From an uncultured Bacteroidota bacterium (lineage in GTDB: Bacteria > Bacteroidota > Bacteroidia > Flavobacteriales > Flavobacteriaceae), in the NCBI GenBank assembly GCA_902509805.1, contig CABWZL010000009.1:1-36314 (forward strand): 36,314 bases of DNA, given 5' to 3'. Positions 16,935 to 25,429 of this stretch are shown here, piece by piece. The translations under genes and the position numbers were made by a program. How positions within the stretch are numbered: position 1 is the stretch's first letter; each line of letters starts with the position of its first letter. Below the pieces are notes generated by a model, which did no database searches, was not told the DNA's origin, and saw only the letters and a program-made list of their open reading frames with translations.

Positions 16935-18443
16935 CTAGAAAGGCATATCATCATCATCATCATCTTTATTAGTAGGTTCACTAAAGTCGCTTAATTTATT
17001 TTCAGGATTAAGTTTCGATTGAAACTCAAATGGTGAGTCAAAACCTCCCAGATCTTCAAATTTTCCAAGATTAGGAATAAATTTAAGCTTAATTGAGTCC
17101 AATGCTCCGTTTCTATGTTTAGCTACAATAAATTCTCCTTGACCCTCAGAAGGTGTTTTCATATCATCATCCCATTCTGTAATACCATAGTATTCTGGTC
17201 TATAAAGAAAGGAAACAATATCAGCATCTTGCTCAATTGCACCAGACTCTCTAAGGTCAGACAAAATTGGTCTTTTAGTACCACCTCTAGTTTCAACAGC
17301 TCTTGAAAGCTGAGATAATGCAATTACAGGAATATCTAGTTCCTTAGCTAGTGCTTTAAGATTTCTTGATATAGTTGAAATTTCTTGTTCTCTGTTACCG
17401 GCTTTATTAGAAGAACCTATGTTCATCAACTGTAAATAATCAATAATTATAAGTTTAATCCCATGAGATGAAGCTAACCTTCTTGCTTTAGCTCTTAATT
17501 CAAAAATTGTTAAAGATGGACTATCATCTATAAATAGTGGTGCTGATTCAAGATCTGTAACTTTAATATTTAGTTGTTTCCATTCATGCGGTTCAAGTTT
17601 ACCTGTTCGAAGTTTATCAGAAGATAAACCTGTTTCAGATGATATCAATCTAGTAATAAGCTGAACTGAAGACATTTCAAGTGAAAAGAAGGCAACAGGA
17701 ATTCCTTGTTTAACTGAGATATTTCTTGCCATAGAAAGTGCTAAGGCAGTTTTTCCCATACCCGGTCTTGCTGCAACAATTACAAGATCACTTGGTTGCC
17801 AACCAGAAGTAAGCGCATCAAGCTTTTCAAATCCTGTTGAAACTCCACTAAGTCCCTCTTGTTTTGCAATTTCCTCGATTCTAGTCTTAGCTCTAATTAC
17901 AAGGTTTTGAGCAGATTCAGTTGAGGTTTTGATATTTCCTTGTGCAACATCATATAATTTTGATTCAGCTTCATCTAAAAGATCCATCACATCAGTACTT
18001 TCATTGTATGACTTCTGAATAATTTCATTAGAAATTGTAATTAATTTTCTTTGAATATATTTCTGAAGTATGATTCTAGAATGAAATTCAATATGAGCAG
18101 AGGATGAAACTTTTTGAGAAAGACTGATTAAATAAAAATCACCTCCTGCAGGTTCAAAATTTTTATTCTTTTTTAAATCTGCAGAAACAGTTAATAAATC
18201 AATTGGTTCAGATTCTCTAAAAAGTCTTTCTATAGATTCATAAATAAGCTGATGAGATCTTTTATAAAAGACTTCTGGAGATAGTAATTCAATTATTTCA
18301 TTAACACCCTTTTCATCAATAAGCATAGCTCCTAAAACAGCTTCTTCTAAATCAATTGCTTGTGGTGGGATTTTACCATCAGACAAGTTTACTACAGCTT
18401 GATTTTCAGTTTCATAAATTTTAAGGGGGTTCCTTTTTTCCAT
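16935..18443 (-). CDS. dnaB: Replicative DNA helicase, with SSB-like acidic C-terminal tip
   Basis: This is the hexameric 5'-3' helicase that unwinds the replication fork. The N-terminal DnaG-binding domain begins with PPQAIDLEEAVLGAMLID. The RecA-like domain has Walker A ARPGMGKT, Walker B-like IIIDYLQLM and the LSQLSRAVE motif. It is 502 residues long and without intein. After the core come about 60 polar residues ending in six consecutive Asp then Met-Pro-Phe, which closely resembles the SSB C-terminal tip (acidic run plus I/L-P-F). A -7-like box is four bases upstream of the start. Confidence 0.96.
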   Translation of the reverse strand: MEKRNPLKIYETENQAVVNLSDGKIPPQAIDLEEAVLGAMLIDEKGVNEIIELLSPEVFYKRSHQLIYESIERLFRESEPIDLLTVSADLKKNKNFEPAGGDFYLISLSQKVSSSAHIEFHSRIILQKYIQRKLITISNEIIQKSYNESTDVMDLLDEAESKLYDVAQGNIKTSTESAQNLVIRAKTRIEEIAKQEGLSGVSTGFEKLDALTSGWQPSDLVIVAARPGMGKTALALSMARNISVKQGIPVAFFSLEMSSVQLITRLISSETGLSSDKLRTGKLEPHEWKQLNIKVTDLESAPLFIDDSPSLTIFELRAKARRLASSHGIKLIIIDYLQLMNIGSSNKAGNREQEISTISRNLKALAKELDIPVIALSQLSRAVETRGGTKRPILSDLRESGAIEQDADIVSFLYRPEYYGITEWDDDMKTPSEGQGEFIVAKHRNGALDSIKLKFIPNLGKFEDLGGFDSPFEFQSKLNPENKLSDFSEPTNKDDDDDDMPF

Positions 18444-18447
18444 TTAG

Positions 18448-18455
18448 TAAATGTA
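18448..18455 (-). promoter_or_regulatory. Probable -7 box of dnaB promoter
   Basis: The minus strand reads TACATTTA, then four bases, then the dnaB ATG. The same octamer occurs 19 bases after a TTTG in the transketolase promoter of this window, which supports its use as a -7 element. Confidence 0.4.
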
Positions 18456-18555
18456 TGGAAAATGATTTTTTTAGGATCACATTTAACTTGTGATATTAGT
18501 TTAAAGTTTAAACAAATAATTTGTTAATAAGTAGTCGATTTTGTTAATACTGATA

Positions 18556-19509
18556 TTAACCTTTAAAGTTTCCGATTTTAGTAAACTTTTTCCTTCTAGA
18601 TTCAATCATTTTATCTTTTGACAATGATCTTATTTTTTTTGTAAAGTATAAAATGTTTTCTTTAACAGACTGATATGCTTCAGATGGATTATAATGAGCT
18701 CCTCCAAGAGGTTCATCAATAATTTTATCAATTAATTTATTCTTAAGCATATCTTTTGCAGTAAGCTTTAAAGCTTCAGCAGCTTCCTCTTTATGATCCC
18801 AGCTTCTCCAAAGAATAGATGAACATGATTCTGGAGAAATAACAGAATACCAAGTATTTTCAAGCATTAAAATTTTATCTCCAACACCTATACCTAATGC
18901 CCCTCCTGAGGCTCCTTCTCCAATTACGATACATATTATTGGAACCTTAATATTCATCATTTCATAAATATTTCTTGCAATTGCCTCACCTTGGCCTCTC
19001 TCCTCTGCCTCAAGTCCAGGAAATGCCCCTGGAGTATCGATTAATGTGACTATTGGAATATTAAATTTTTCTGCTTGCTTCATTAATCTTAGTGCTTTTC
19101 TATATCCTTCTGGATTAGACATTCCAAAATTCCTATACTGTCTAGTTTTTGTATTATATCCTTTTTGAGTACCCACAAACATATAAGAGTGATCGTCAAT
19201 TTTACCCAATCCTCCTATCATAGCTTTGTCATCACCAACGTTTCTATCGCCATGTAATTCAAGGAATGATTCTCCACAGATATTATTTATATAATCTAAA
19301 GTATAAGGTCTATTTGGGTGACGTGATAGTTGGACTTTTTGCCAAGCAGATAGATTTCCGTAAACATCTTTCTTTGCGTCAACTAATTTTTTTTGAAGAA
19401 GATTATAAGTCTTTGTTATATCAACATCACTTTCATTTTCAATAGACTTACACTTATCAATTTGATCTAAAATTTCTTTTATAGGAACTTCAAATTCTAA
19501 AAACTCCAT
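18556..19509 (-). CDS. accA: Acetyl-CoA carboxylase carboxyltransferase subunit alpha
   Basis: AccA and AccD form the transferase that moves the carboxyl group from biotin to acetyl-CoA, giving malonyl-CoA for fatty acid synthesis. This 317-residue protein has the crotonase-like core with [30 protein letters not shown], the [11 protein letters not shown] loop, and [15 protein letters not shown] for the oxyanion holes. Length matches the stand-alone bacterial alpha subunit. accD is not in the window. It is flanked by dnaB and an LptF/G-like gene on the same strand but with gaps of over 35 bases. Confidence 0.96.
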   Translation of the reverse strand: MEFLEFEVPIKEILDQIDKCKSIENESDVDITKTYNLLQKKLVDAKKDVYGNLSAWQKVQLSRHPNRPYTLDYINNICGESFLELHGDRNVGDDKAMIGGLGKIDDHSYMFVGTQKGYNTKTRQYRNFGMSNPEGYRKALRLMKQAEKFNIPIVTLIDTPGAFPGLEAEERGQGEAIARNIYEMMNIKVPIICIVIGEGASGGALGIGVGDKILMLENTWYSVISPESCSSILWRSWDHKEEAAEALKLTAKDMLKNKLIDKIIDEPLGGAHYNPSEAYQSVKENILYFTKKIRSLSKDKMIESRRKKFTKIGNFKG

Positions 19510-19546
19510 AGCTAAGATTTTTGTAAATATAGTTTAATTATGTAAT

Positions 19547-20614
19547 CTATCTAATTGCTTTTTTTAATAAAAAAAGAGCAATACTAAGAAAGACAAAAAG
19601 TATTCCCCAAGAAGCTATAGCTGGTGAAAAGTTTGACTTTATTACTAGTACGCTGAAAATTTTATCTAAAAATATAAATAAGAAACCTAGAGATACTCCA
19701 ATAGCAAGATTACTTCCGGTACCACCCCTCTTTTTGAATGATGAAACTGATATAGCTATCAAGGTCAAAATAAAACAAGAAAGAGGTATTGTATATCGCT
19801 TATGACGAACAAGTAAATGAGAATTAATCAAAGGTGAACCGGCTCTTCTTTCGTAACGAATTAATTCATTTAATTCAAAGAAATTTAAAGTTTCCGCAAC
19901 GTAATTTAAAGGAGCTAAATCATCAATATCAAAATCCAGAATAGTATCTTTTCTTGTAATTTTTTTTATAATTTCTTGATCCCCAATAATCGATCTTTTA
20001 ACAAAATTAGTTAATCTAAATATAGAATCATCCCATCTAATAGTAGTAGCTGTTATTTTATGTTTTAACTCATTCCCATCAAAATTTTCAAGAGTAAAAT
20101 TTAATCCTCTTTTTCTAGAAGGATCGTAAGCACTAACATAAATATATTCTTTATCATTTATTTGTTTAAAGAGTCTAGATGTTTTTCTTTTTTCCTCAGA
20201 CTTAACATATTCAGAAACAAATTCATTAAAATTTTGATTAGATTTTGGAACTACAAACATACCTGCAAAAAGTGCAAATAAAACAATTAAAGATGCTGAA
20301 ATAAAGTATGGCTTAGTAAACCTTTGAAAAGAAAGACCTGAAGATAAAATAGCAGTAATTTCAGTATTATTAGCTAATCTGGATGTAAAGAAGATAACTG
20401 CTAAAAAAAGAAAAACTGGATAAAGCTGACTTCCAAAATACCACACAAAATCAATGTAATAACTTAATATTAAGTCAGCAGGAACCTCATTTTCTCTAAA
20501 CTTATCAATCTTTTCTGCAAAATCAACCATTATTCCTATTGGAATAAATAAACCAAACATCACAAAAAAAGTAGTTAGATATTTTTTGATTATATACTTA
20601 TCTATAATCTTCAT
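19547..20614 (-). CDS. LptF/LptG family lipopolysaccharide export permease
   Basis: This 355-residue inner-membrane protein of the YjgP/YjgQ family has about six transmembrane helices: two or three near residues 10-115 and three near 270-352. A periplasmic beta-jellyroll lies between them (about 125-265), the usual LptF/G layout. It works with the LptB2 ATPase to extract lipopolysaccharide and pass it to LptC/A. I cannot tell LptF from LptG by eye; the N-terminal DKYIIKKYLTTFF is typical of both. TAATTTTG sits five bases before the ATG. Confidence 0.9.
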   Translation of the reverse strand: MKIIDKYIIKKYLTTFFVMFGLFIPIGIMVDFAEKIDKFRENEVPADLILSYYIDFVWYFGSQLYPVFLFLAVIFFTSRLANNTEITAILSSGLSFQRFTKPYFISASLIVLFALFAGMFVVPKSNQNFNEFVSEYVKSEEKRKTSRLFKQINDKEYIYVSAYDPSRKRGLNFTLENFDGNELKHKITATTIRWDDSIFRLTNFVKRSIIGDQEIIKKITRKDTILDFDIDDLAPLNYVAETLNFFELNELIRYERRAGSPLINSHLLVRHKRYTIPLSCFILTLIAISVSSFKKRGGTGSNLAIGVSLGFLFIFLDKIFSVLVIKSNFSPAIASWGILFVFLSIALFLLKKAIR

Positions 20615-20619
20615 AAAAT

Positions 20620-20627
20620 CAAAATTA
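20620..20627 (-). promoter_or_regulatory. Predicted -7 box of the LptF/G gene
   Basis: The minus strand reads TAATTTTG, a full TAnnTTTG match, only five bases before the start codon. It implies a leaderless or nearly leaderless transcript. Confidence 0.45.
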
Positions 20628-20700
20628 GTAAAGTAATTAACATCATAAATATATTGTTAATTATTTCTATGAAATTAATGATAAAAAGAATTTAAAGAGT

Positions 20701-20731
20701 TTTGTTTCTCCTATGTTTAATCATACATTTA
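20701..20731 (+). promoter_or_regulatory. Predicted promoter of the transketolase genes
   Basis: TTTG (20701-20704), a 19-base spacer, then TACATTTA (20724-20731) fit the Bacteroidota -33/-7 layout. The start codon follows seven bases later. Confidence 0.5.
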
Positions 20732-20738
20732 CCAGCAT

Positions 20739-21560
20739 ATGAATGAAGATTTAGAAAAGTTAGTCCCCCAAGTTCGTAGAGATATTTTAAGAATGGTTCA
20801 TACAGTTAATTCTGGTCATCCTGGTGGTTCGCTTGGTTGTGTTGAATTTTTTGTTACCCTTTACAAAAGAATTCTTGAGGGTGATGGTAACCAAAGAGAT
20901 ATGTTTATTTTATCTAATGGTCATATATCACCAGTCTATTATAGCACTCTTGCTAGAAGTGGGTATTTTGATATAAAAGAATTAGATACTTTTAGAAAAA
21001 TTAATTCTAGACTTCAGGGACATCCAACCAATCATGACGGTTTACCTGGAATAAATATTTCCTCTGGCTCACTTGGCCAAGGAGTTTCAGTTGGTTTAGG
21101 AATAGCACTATCTAAAAAATTAAATAATGATCCTAGCCTTGTATATGTTTTAACTGGAGATGGAGAGCTTCAAGAAGGTCAAAATTGGGAAGCATTTATG
21201 TATGCTTCAGCTAATAAAGTTGACAACATAATTGTTACTGTTGACTTTAATGGACAACAAATAGATGGTTCAACAGAGGATGTTTTGGATATAGGAGATT
21301 TAAATCAAAAATTTGAATCATTTGGATGGAAAGTTCTTGAAGTTGATAAAGGAAATTCTTTAGACATGATTTATGAGACATTAAGTACAGCTAAAGAAAA
21401 TTCAAAAAAAGGAAAACCTGTAGTGATTTTAATGAAGACAGTAATGGGTAACGGTGTTGACTTTATGATGCATACTCATGAATGGCATGGAAAAGCACCA
21501 AATGATGAACAACTTAAAATTGCGTTAAATCAAAATCCTGAAACTTTAGGTGACTATTAA
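20739..21560 (+). CDS. Transketolase, N-terminal (thiamine diphosphate-binding) subunit
   Basis: This is the TPP-binding half of a split transketolase, which moves two-carbon units between sugar phosphates in the pentose phosphate pathway. It shows SGHPGGSLGCVEF, LSNGHISPVYYS, the TPP/metal motif beginning GDGELQEGQNWEA, and the downstream Asn in DFNGQQIDG. Length (273 residues) matches N-terminal subunits. The stop is one base before the start of the C-terminal subunit, so the two are co-translated and presumably form a complex. Confidence 0.94.
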   Translation: MNEDLEKLVPQVRRDILRMVHTVNSGHPGGSLGCVEFFVTLYKRILEGDGNQRDMFILSNGHISPVYYSTLARSGYFDIKELDTFRKINSRLQGHPTNHDGLPGINISSGSLGQGVSVGLGIALSKKLNNDPSLVYVLTGDGELQEGQNWEAFMYASANKVDNIIVTVDFNGQQIDGSTEDVLDIGDLNQKFESFGWKVLEVDKGNSLDMIYETLSTAKENSKKGKPVVILMKTVMGNGVDFMMHTHEWHGKAPNDEQLKIALNQNPETLGDY

Positions 21561-21561
21561 T

Positions 21562-22515
21562 ATGGAAAATTATATAAATCAAGGAGATAAAGATACAAGA
21601 TCTGGTTTTGGAGAAGGACTTACAGAACTAGGAAGATCAAATAAAAATGTTGTAGCATTATGTGCAGATCTTACTGGTTCATTAAAAATGAATGAATTTG
21701 CAAAAGAAAACCCTGAAAGATTTTTTCAAGCAGGAATTGCAGAAGCAAATATGATTGGGCTTGCAGCTGGACTTGCAACTGGTGGAAAAATACCTTTTAC
21801 AGGAACATTTGCAAACTTTTCAACTGGAAGAGTATATGATCAAATTAGACAATCAGTAGCCTATTCTAATAAGAATGTTAAAATATGTGCTTCTCATGCA
21901 GGAATAACTTTAGGTGAAGATGGTGCTACTCATCAAATATTAGAAGATATTGGGTTAATGAAGATGCTTCCTGGGATGACCGTAATTAATACGTGTGACT
22001 TTAATCAAACTAAAGCTGCTACCATTGCGATTTCTAATCATGAAGGTCCTGTTTATTTGAGATTTGGGAGACCCAAAGTTGCAAATTTCACAGATGTATC
22101 TCAAAGATTTGAAATTGGAAAAGGATTAAAACTAAAAGAAGGCTCAGATGTTACAATTGTAGCTACAGGTCATCTTGTTTGGGAAGCATTAAAAGCATCA
22201 GAGACTTTATCTAAAAAAGGAATAAATTCTGAAATAATAAATATTCACACGATTAAACCATTAGATGAAGATATTATTTTAGAATCAGTTTCTAAAACAG
22301 GATGTCTCGTGTCTGCTGAAGAACACAATATATATGGTGGACTAGGTGAAAGTATTTCTAGACTACTAACAACAAAAATGCCAGTTCCTCAAGAATTTGT
22401 TGGTACTAAGGATACATTTGGTGAATCAGGAACACCATCACAACTTATGGATAAATATGGATTGAATAATTCTTCAATTTGTGAATCTGTAATTAATGTT
22501 CTTAAAAGGAAATAA
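21562..22515 (+). CDS. Transketolase, C-terminal subunit
   Basis: This is the pyrimidine-binding and C-terminal half of the split enzyme. The catalytic-site segment includes FQAGIAEANMIGLAAGLA (Glu for TPP activation) and GITLGEDGATHQILED, followed by the Rossmann-like C domain with SAEEHNIYGGLG. I chose ATG 21562, one base past the previous stop; an in-frame GTG at 21550 would overlap the upstream gene by 11 bases and adds four residues. Length (317 residues) fits the family. Confidence 0.94.
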   Translation: MENYINQGDKDTRSGFGEGLTELGRSNKNVVALCADLTGSLKMNEFAKENPERFFQAGIAEANMIGLAAGLATGGKIPFTGTFANFSTGRVYDQIRQSVAYSNKNVKICASHAGITLGEDGATHQILEDIGLMKMLPGMTVINTCDFNQTKAATIAISNHEGPVYLRFGRPKVANFTDVSQRFEIGKGLKLKEGSDVTIVATGHLVWEALKASETLSKKGINSEIINIHTIKPLDEDIILESVSKTGCLVSAEEHNIYGGLGESISRLLTTKMPVPQEFVGTKDTFGESGTPSQLMDKYGLNNSSICESVINVLKRK

Positions 22516-22546
22516 TGGATGGCACACTTATTGCTCATAATTAAGC

Positions 22547-23209
22547 ATGAGATATATATTCATATTAATTATATTTTTTTCTTCCAATCTATTTTCCCAA
22601 GGTAATTTAGGGGTAAACTTCGGTCTTAATGATGATAATTTTGGATCAATAGAGAATATCAAAAATAAAATTGATAATTATAATCTTGATATCAAGAACT
22701 CAACAGGTTTTCAATTTGGAGTATTTACTGAAATTGACTTAATAACTTTCTACATTAGGCCAGAATTTAATCTTATTTTTTCAAAATCTAAAAATGCCAC
22801 TGCATATGATGGAAATTCAATATTAGATCAATCTATTAATATAGCAGAACATTCATATAAATCAACTGATATTCAAGTGCCTATAATATTTGGATACAAA
22901 ATTTTAGGTCCAATAAGCGTTTTTGCAGGTCCCTCATTCAAGTATAGTCTTTCTAACTCAAGTAACTTTGATTTAGAAGATATCAAAGACAAATACACAT
23001 TGAGTTTGCTTCTTGGATCAAGGGTTAAATTTAGATCTTTAAGCCTGGGTTTAAGATATGAAAGAGGCCTTAACAACAAAGAATTATTAATTATTAATGC
23101 TAATGGAGTTGATCTTGAAAATGCTAATGTTGATATAACCACAAATAAATTAACATTAAATCTATCATATGATATTCCTTATGGATTATTTAAAAAGAAA
23201 AATAATTAG
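22547..23209 (+). CDS. Outer-membrane beta-barrel protein (porin-like)
   Basis: A 220-residue secreted protein with signal peptide MRYIFILIIFFSSNLFSQ. The mature part alternates hydrophobic and polar residues in strand-sized stretches, with turns rich in Asn/Asp, and ends in strands such as LTLNLSYDIPYG. This is the usual look of the small eight- to ten-strand barrel family (OMP_b-brl type) common in Bacteroidota. The function is unknown. It may be read through from transketolase (31-base gap). Its TAG stop overlaps the convergent FKBP gene stop in TTAG. Confidence 0.75.
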   Translation: MRYIFILIIFFSSNLFSQGNLGVNFGLNDDNFGSIENIKNKIDNYNLDIKNSTGFQFGVFTEIDLITFYIRPEFNLIFSKSKNATAYDGNSILDQSINIAEHSYKSTDIQVPIIFGYKILGPISVFAGPSFKYSLSNSSNFDLEDIKDKYTLSLLLGSRVKFRSLSLGLRYERGLNNKELLIINANGVDLENANVDITTNKLTLNLSYDIPYGLFKKKNN

Positions 23210-24081
23210 TTATCTGGATCTAGATAGTCAGGAATTCCATCATTATTAGAATCATCTATAATAGAGTCATTGTTCTTATCTAATTCATTTACTGTTAGTA
23301 CTCCGTCACCATCATCATCAACATCATACATATTCCATAAATTATCACCATCAGTATCATCCCCAAATGGTTTATTATCACCATCTATATCTTCAAAAAT
23401 CGATAATATTCCATCATTGTCATGATCTGTATCAGTGTGAGTCATTAGTTTTACGGCAAAGATTAATGGAGAATATTCAGGTATACCAGAACTTGTATTT
23501 TCATAGTAACCTATTCCTGATGGAATAAAAAACAGACCAACACCAAAAGAGTTATATTCAATAGTTCCATTAGAGTTTTCCAGATACTTGCCTGTTCTTA
23601 GTTCTGAAACGCCCTCTCTAAAACCTTGAAGAGAATTTGCTAAATCTATCCAAATAGGAAATTTACGATTATCAAATGAGCTTCCGTCAATAAGTTTTCC
23701 ATCATAAGCAACATAAACAGAGTCAGCCACTGAAGGTTGTCTATTTGAACCTTCACGAGCTATAATATAATATAGGTTGTGAGAAGTAATTTGACCGTCA
23801 GTATCTGTAACATCAACTGTTTTTACACTTGCCTGTTCAAAGAGAGATAATCTTGAAGAATCATTAGTGATTGTATCAAGTTTTATTTTAACATCAGATT
23901 CATTATTAAAATCTTCATAATTATAAGTATGAGTTTTTAAGTATGTTTCAAGAAGATCTTGATCAACTAGAACTTGCTCACTATAATCTCTAATGGTATA
24001 TGTAGGTGTCGTATTGTCGTCTTTATCACATTGAATAAAGAATAATAAAACAGGAAATAGAAAAAATAATTTTTTCTTCAT
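23206..24081 (-). CDS. FKBP-type peptidyl-prolyl isomerase lipoprotein with Ca-binding Asp-rich tail
   Basis: This 291-residue lipoprotein has lipobox FFIQC (Cys18), so it is membrane-anchored outside the cytoplasm. Residues of about 110-215 resemble FKBP (VYVAYDGKLIDGSSFDNR, LQGFREGVSEL, FFIPSGIGYY), the proline-isomerase fold seen in many Bacteroidota lipoproteins, including the gliding protein GldI group. The last ~75 residues carry repeated DxDxDG motifs (DTDHDNDGI, DVDDDGDGV, DSNNDGIPDYLDPDN) typical of thrombospondin type 3 calcium repeats. I infer a periplasmic or surface folding helper stabilised by calcium; whether the isomerase is active is unclear. Confidence 0.82.
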   Translation of the reverse strand: MKKKLFFLFPVLLFFIQCDKDDNTTPTYTIRDYSEQVLVDQDLLETYLKTHTYNYEDFNNESDVKIKLDTITNDSSRLSLFEQASVKTVDVTDTDGQITSHNLYYIIAREGSNRQPSVADSVYVAYDGKLIDGSSFDNRKFPIWIDLANSLQGFREGVSELRTGKYLENSNGTIEYNSFGVGLFFIPSGIGYYENTSSGIPEYSPLIFAVKLMTHTDTDHDNDGILSIFEDIDGDNKPFGDDTDGDNLWNMYDVDDDGDGVLTVNELDKNNDSIIDDSNNDGIPDYLDPDN

Positions 24082-24132
24082 AATTTAGTGCGAAGATACA
24101 ATAATACTTTATTTATCTAAAAGAGTATTCTC

Positions 24133-24630
24133 ATGAAAAAACTAACTATTCAAAACTTAATTTTAGATTATACAGATGTTGAAAATAAAATTCAAAGAAT
24201 CGGATTACAAATTTTAGAAGACAATATAGACAGGTCAAAAATTATCTTATTTGGAATCTCAGATAATGGTAAATTAATTGCAGAGAAACTGATAGCTCAC
24301 TTGAACAAAATATCTAAGCTAGAAATTGAATTAATTAAAGTAAATCTTGAAAGTGATTCTATTTTATATGATAAAGAATTTGATGTTAGAAATGAATCTA
24401 TACTAATTGTTGGTGATGTTTCGCATTCTGGAAAAACTATGCAATTAGTTATAAGCGATCTTATTCAATATAACCCACTAAAAATAAAAACTTCCGTAAT
24501 AATAAATAGGGATCATGCGTTATTTCCAGTAAAGATTGATTATTTTGGGTTGAGTTTATCTACATCAGTAAACGAACATGTAGACGTTATAATCGATGAA
24601 AAAAAAGGATTTAGAGTATATTTAAGCTAA
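24133..24630 (+). CDS. Phosphoribosyltransferase-fold protein (PyrR-like)
   Basis: A 165-residue type I phosphoribosyltransferase fold. The PRPP-binding motif is ILIVGDVSHSGKTM (about 90-103), where the usual first acidic residue of 'DDV' is Gly94; the Asp95 is kept. An N-terminal FGISDNGKLIAEKL supplies the PPi loop. PyrR, HPRT-like and uncharacterised members cannot be separated on this evidence. It overlaps convergent aroK by nine bases. Confidence 0.75.
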   Translation: MKKLTIQNLILDYTDVENKIQRIGLQILEDNIDRSKIILFGISDNGKLIAEKLIAHLNKISKLEIELIKVNLESDSILYDKEFDVRNESILIVGDVSHSGKTMQLVISDLIQYNPLKIKTSVIINRDHALFPVKIDYFGLSLSTSVNEHVDVIIDEKKGFRVYLS

Positions 24631-25149
24631 TTTACTAGTAATTAATTTCACAACTTCAATAGGCTTAAAGTTATCTGTTAAAAGTTTAATCTTTGATTTT
24701 TCATAATAATAACTTCTCTCAAATAAATGTTTTGTGATAAATTCCTTCAATTGACTTTGATCATTTAAATGTGAAATTAAAGGACGATTATTAACCGTAT
24801 CTTTTAATCTATTAACTAAAGTGTCAATATTTGCCTTAAGATATATCGAAGTTGAATTTGGAGATTCATTAATTATATTTAAATTATTCTGAAAACAAGG
24901 AGTTCCCCCTCCAGTAGATATTATCTTATTTTCCTCTAGCAAAGAAATTTCTTTTAGATATCTGTTTTCAATTTTCCTAAAGTAGACCTCATTTTTTTTA
25001 TCAAAGATTTCAGACACTTTTTTACCCTCTTTCTCTTCAATATAATCATCTAGATCATAGAACTTAAAACCATTTGTTTGAGATAATAATCTACCAACAA
25101 TAGATTTACCTGCCCCCATATATCCAATTAAAAAAATAGTATTCAACAT
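24622..25149 (-). CDS. aroK: Shikimate kinase
   Basis: This enzyme phosphorylates shikimate at the 3-hydroxyl with ATP in the chorismate pathway. The P-loop GYMGAGKS is at residues 8-15; shikimate-binding D34-type residues lie in FYDLDDYIEEKEG, and the GGGTPCF motif and lid arginine (NNRPLI) follow. The length of 175 residues is standard. It is the only aromatic-pathway gene in the window. Confidence 0.95.
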   Translation of the reverse strand: MLNTIFLIGYMGAGKSIVGRLLSQTNGFKFYDLDDYIEEKEGKKVSEIFDKKNEVYFRKIENRYLKEISLLEENKIISTGGGTPCFQNNLNIINESPNSTSIYLKANIDTLVNRLKDTVNNRPLISHLNDQSQLKEFITKHLFERSYYYEKSKIKLLTDNFKPIEVVKLITSKLA

Positions 25150-25163
25150 TTTAATTTAAGTAA

Positions 25164-25171
25164 CAAATTTA
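25164..25171 (-). promoter_or_regulatory. Predicted -7 box of aroK promoter
   Basis: The minus strand reads TAAATTTG, a full match to TAnnTTTG, 14 bases before the aroK ATG. The divergent tRNA promoter lies just beyond it. Confidence 0.5.
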
Positions 25172-25186
25172 TAATAAAAAAGATCA

Positions 25187-25216
25187 TTGCATAATCAATA
25201 TTTCAATGTATATTTG
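25187..25216 (+). promoter_or_regulatory. Predicted promoter of the tRNA-Lys/tRNA-Leu operon
   Basis: TTG (25187-25189), a 19-base spacer, then TATATTTG (25209-25216) give a complete Bacteroidota housekeeping promoter 12 bases before tRNA-Lys. This is the clearest -33/-7 pair in the window and sets the reference spacing. Confidence 0.7.
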
Positions 25217-25228
25217 ACCTCTTTTTCA

Positions 25229-25301
25229 GACCTGGTAGCTCAGTTGGTAGAGCATCTCCCTTTTAAGGAGAGGGTCCTGGGTTCGAGCCCCAGCCAGGTC
25301 A
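25229..25301 (+). tRNA. tRNA-Lys (anticodon TTT)
   Basis: This is a complete 73-base cloverleaf. The acceptor stem GACCTGG/CCAGGTC, D arm GCTC..GAGC, anticodon stem TCTCC/GGAGA with loop CTTTTAA, and T arm CTGGG/CCCAG all pair fully. The CCA end is not encoded. Confidence 0.97.
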
Positions 25302-25319
25302 CTACCCATTATTTTTATT

Positions 25320-25403
25320 GCCTACGTGGTGAAATTGGTATACACGCTACCTTGAGGGGGTAGTCAGCTTATGCTGGTGGAGGTTCGAGTCCTCTCGTAG
25401 GCA
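25320..25403 (+). tRNA. tRNA-Leu (anticodon GAG)
   Basis: This is a class II tRNA of 84 bases with a long variable arm. The acceptor GCCTACG pairs with CGTAGGC; the anticodon stem CTACC/GGTAG encloses TTGAGGG, giving anticodon GAG. The CCA end is not encoded. It follows tRNA-Lys by 18 bases, so the two are probably co-transcribed. Confidence 0.96.
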
Positions 25404-25429
25404 CTTCAGCTTTTATCTATTGGATTAGT

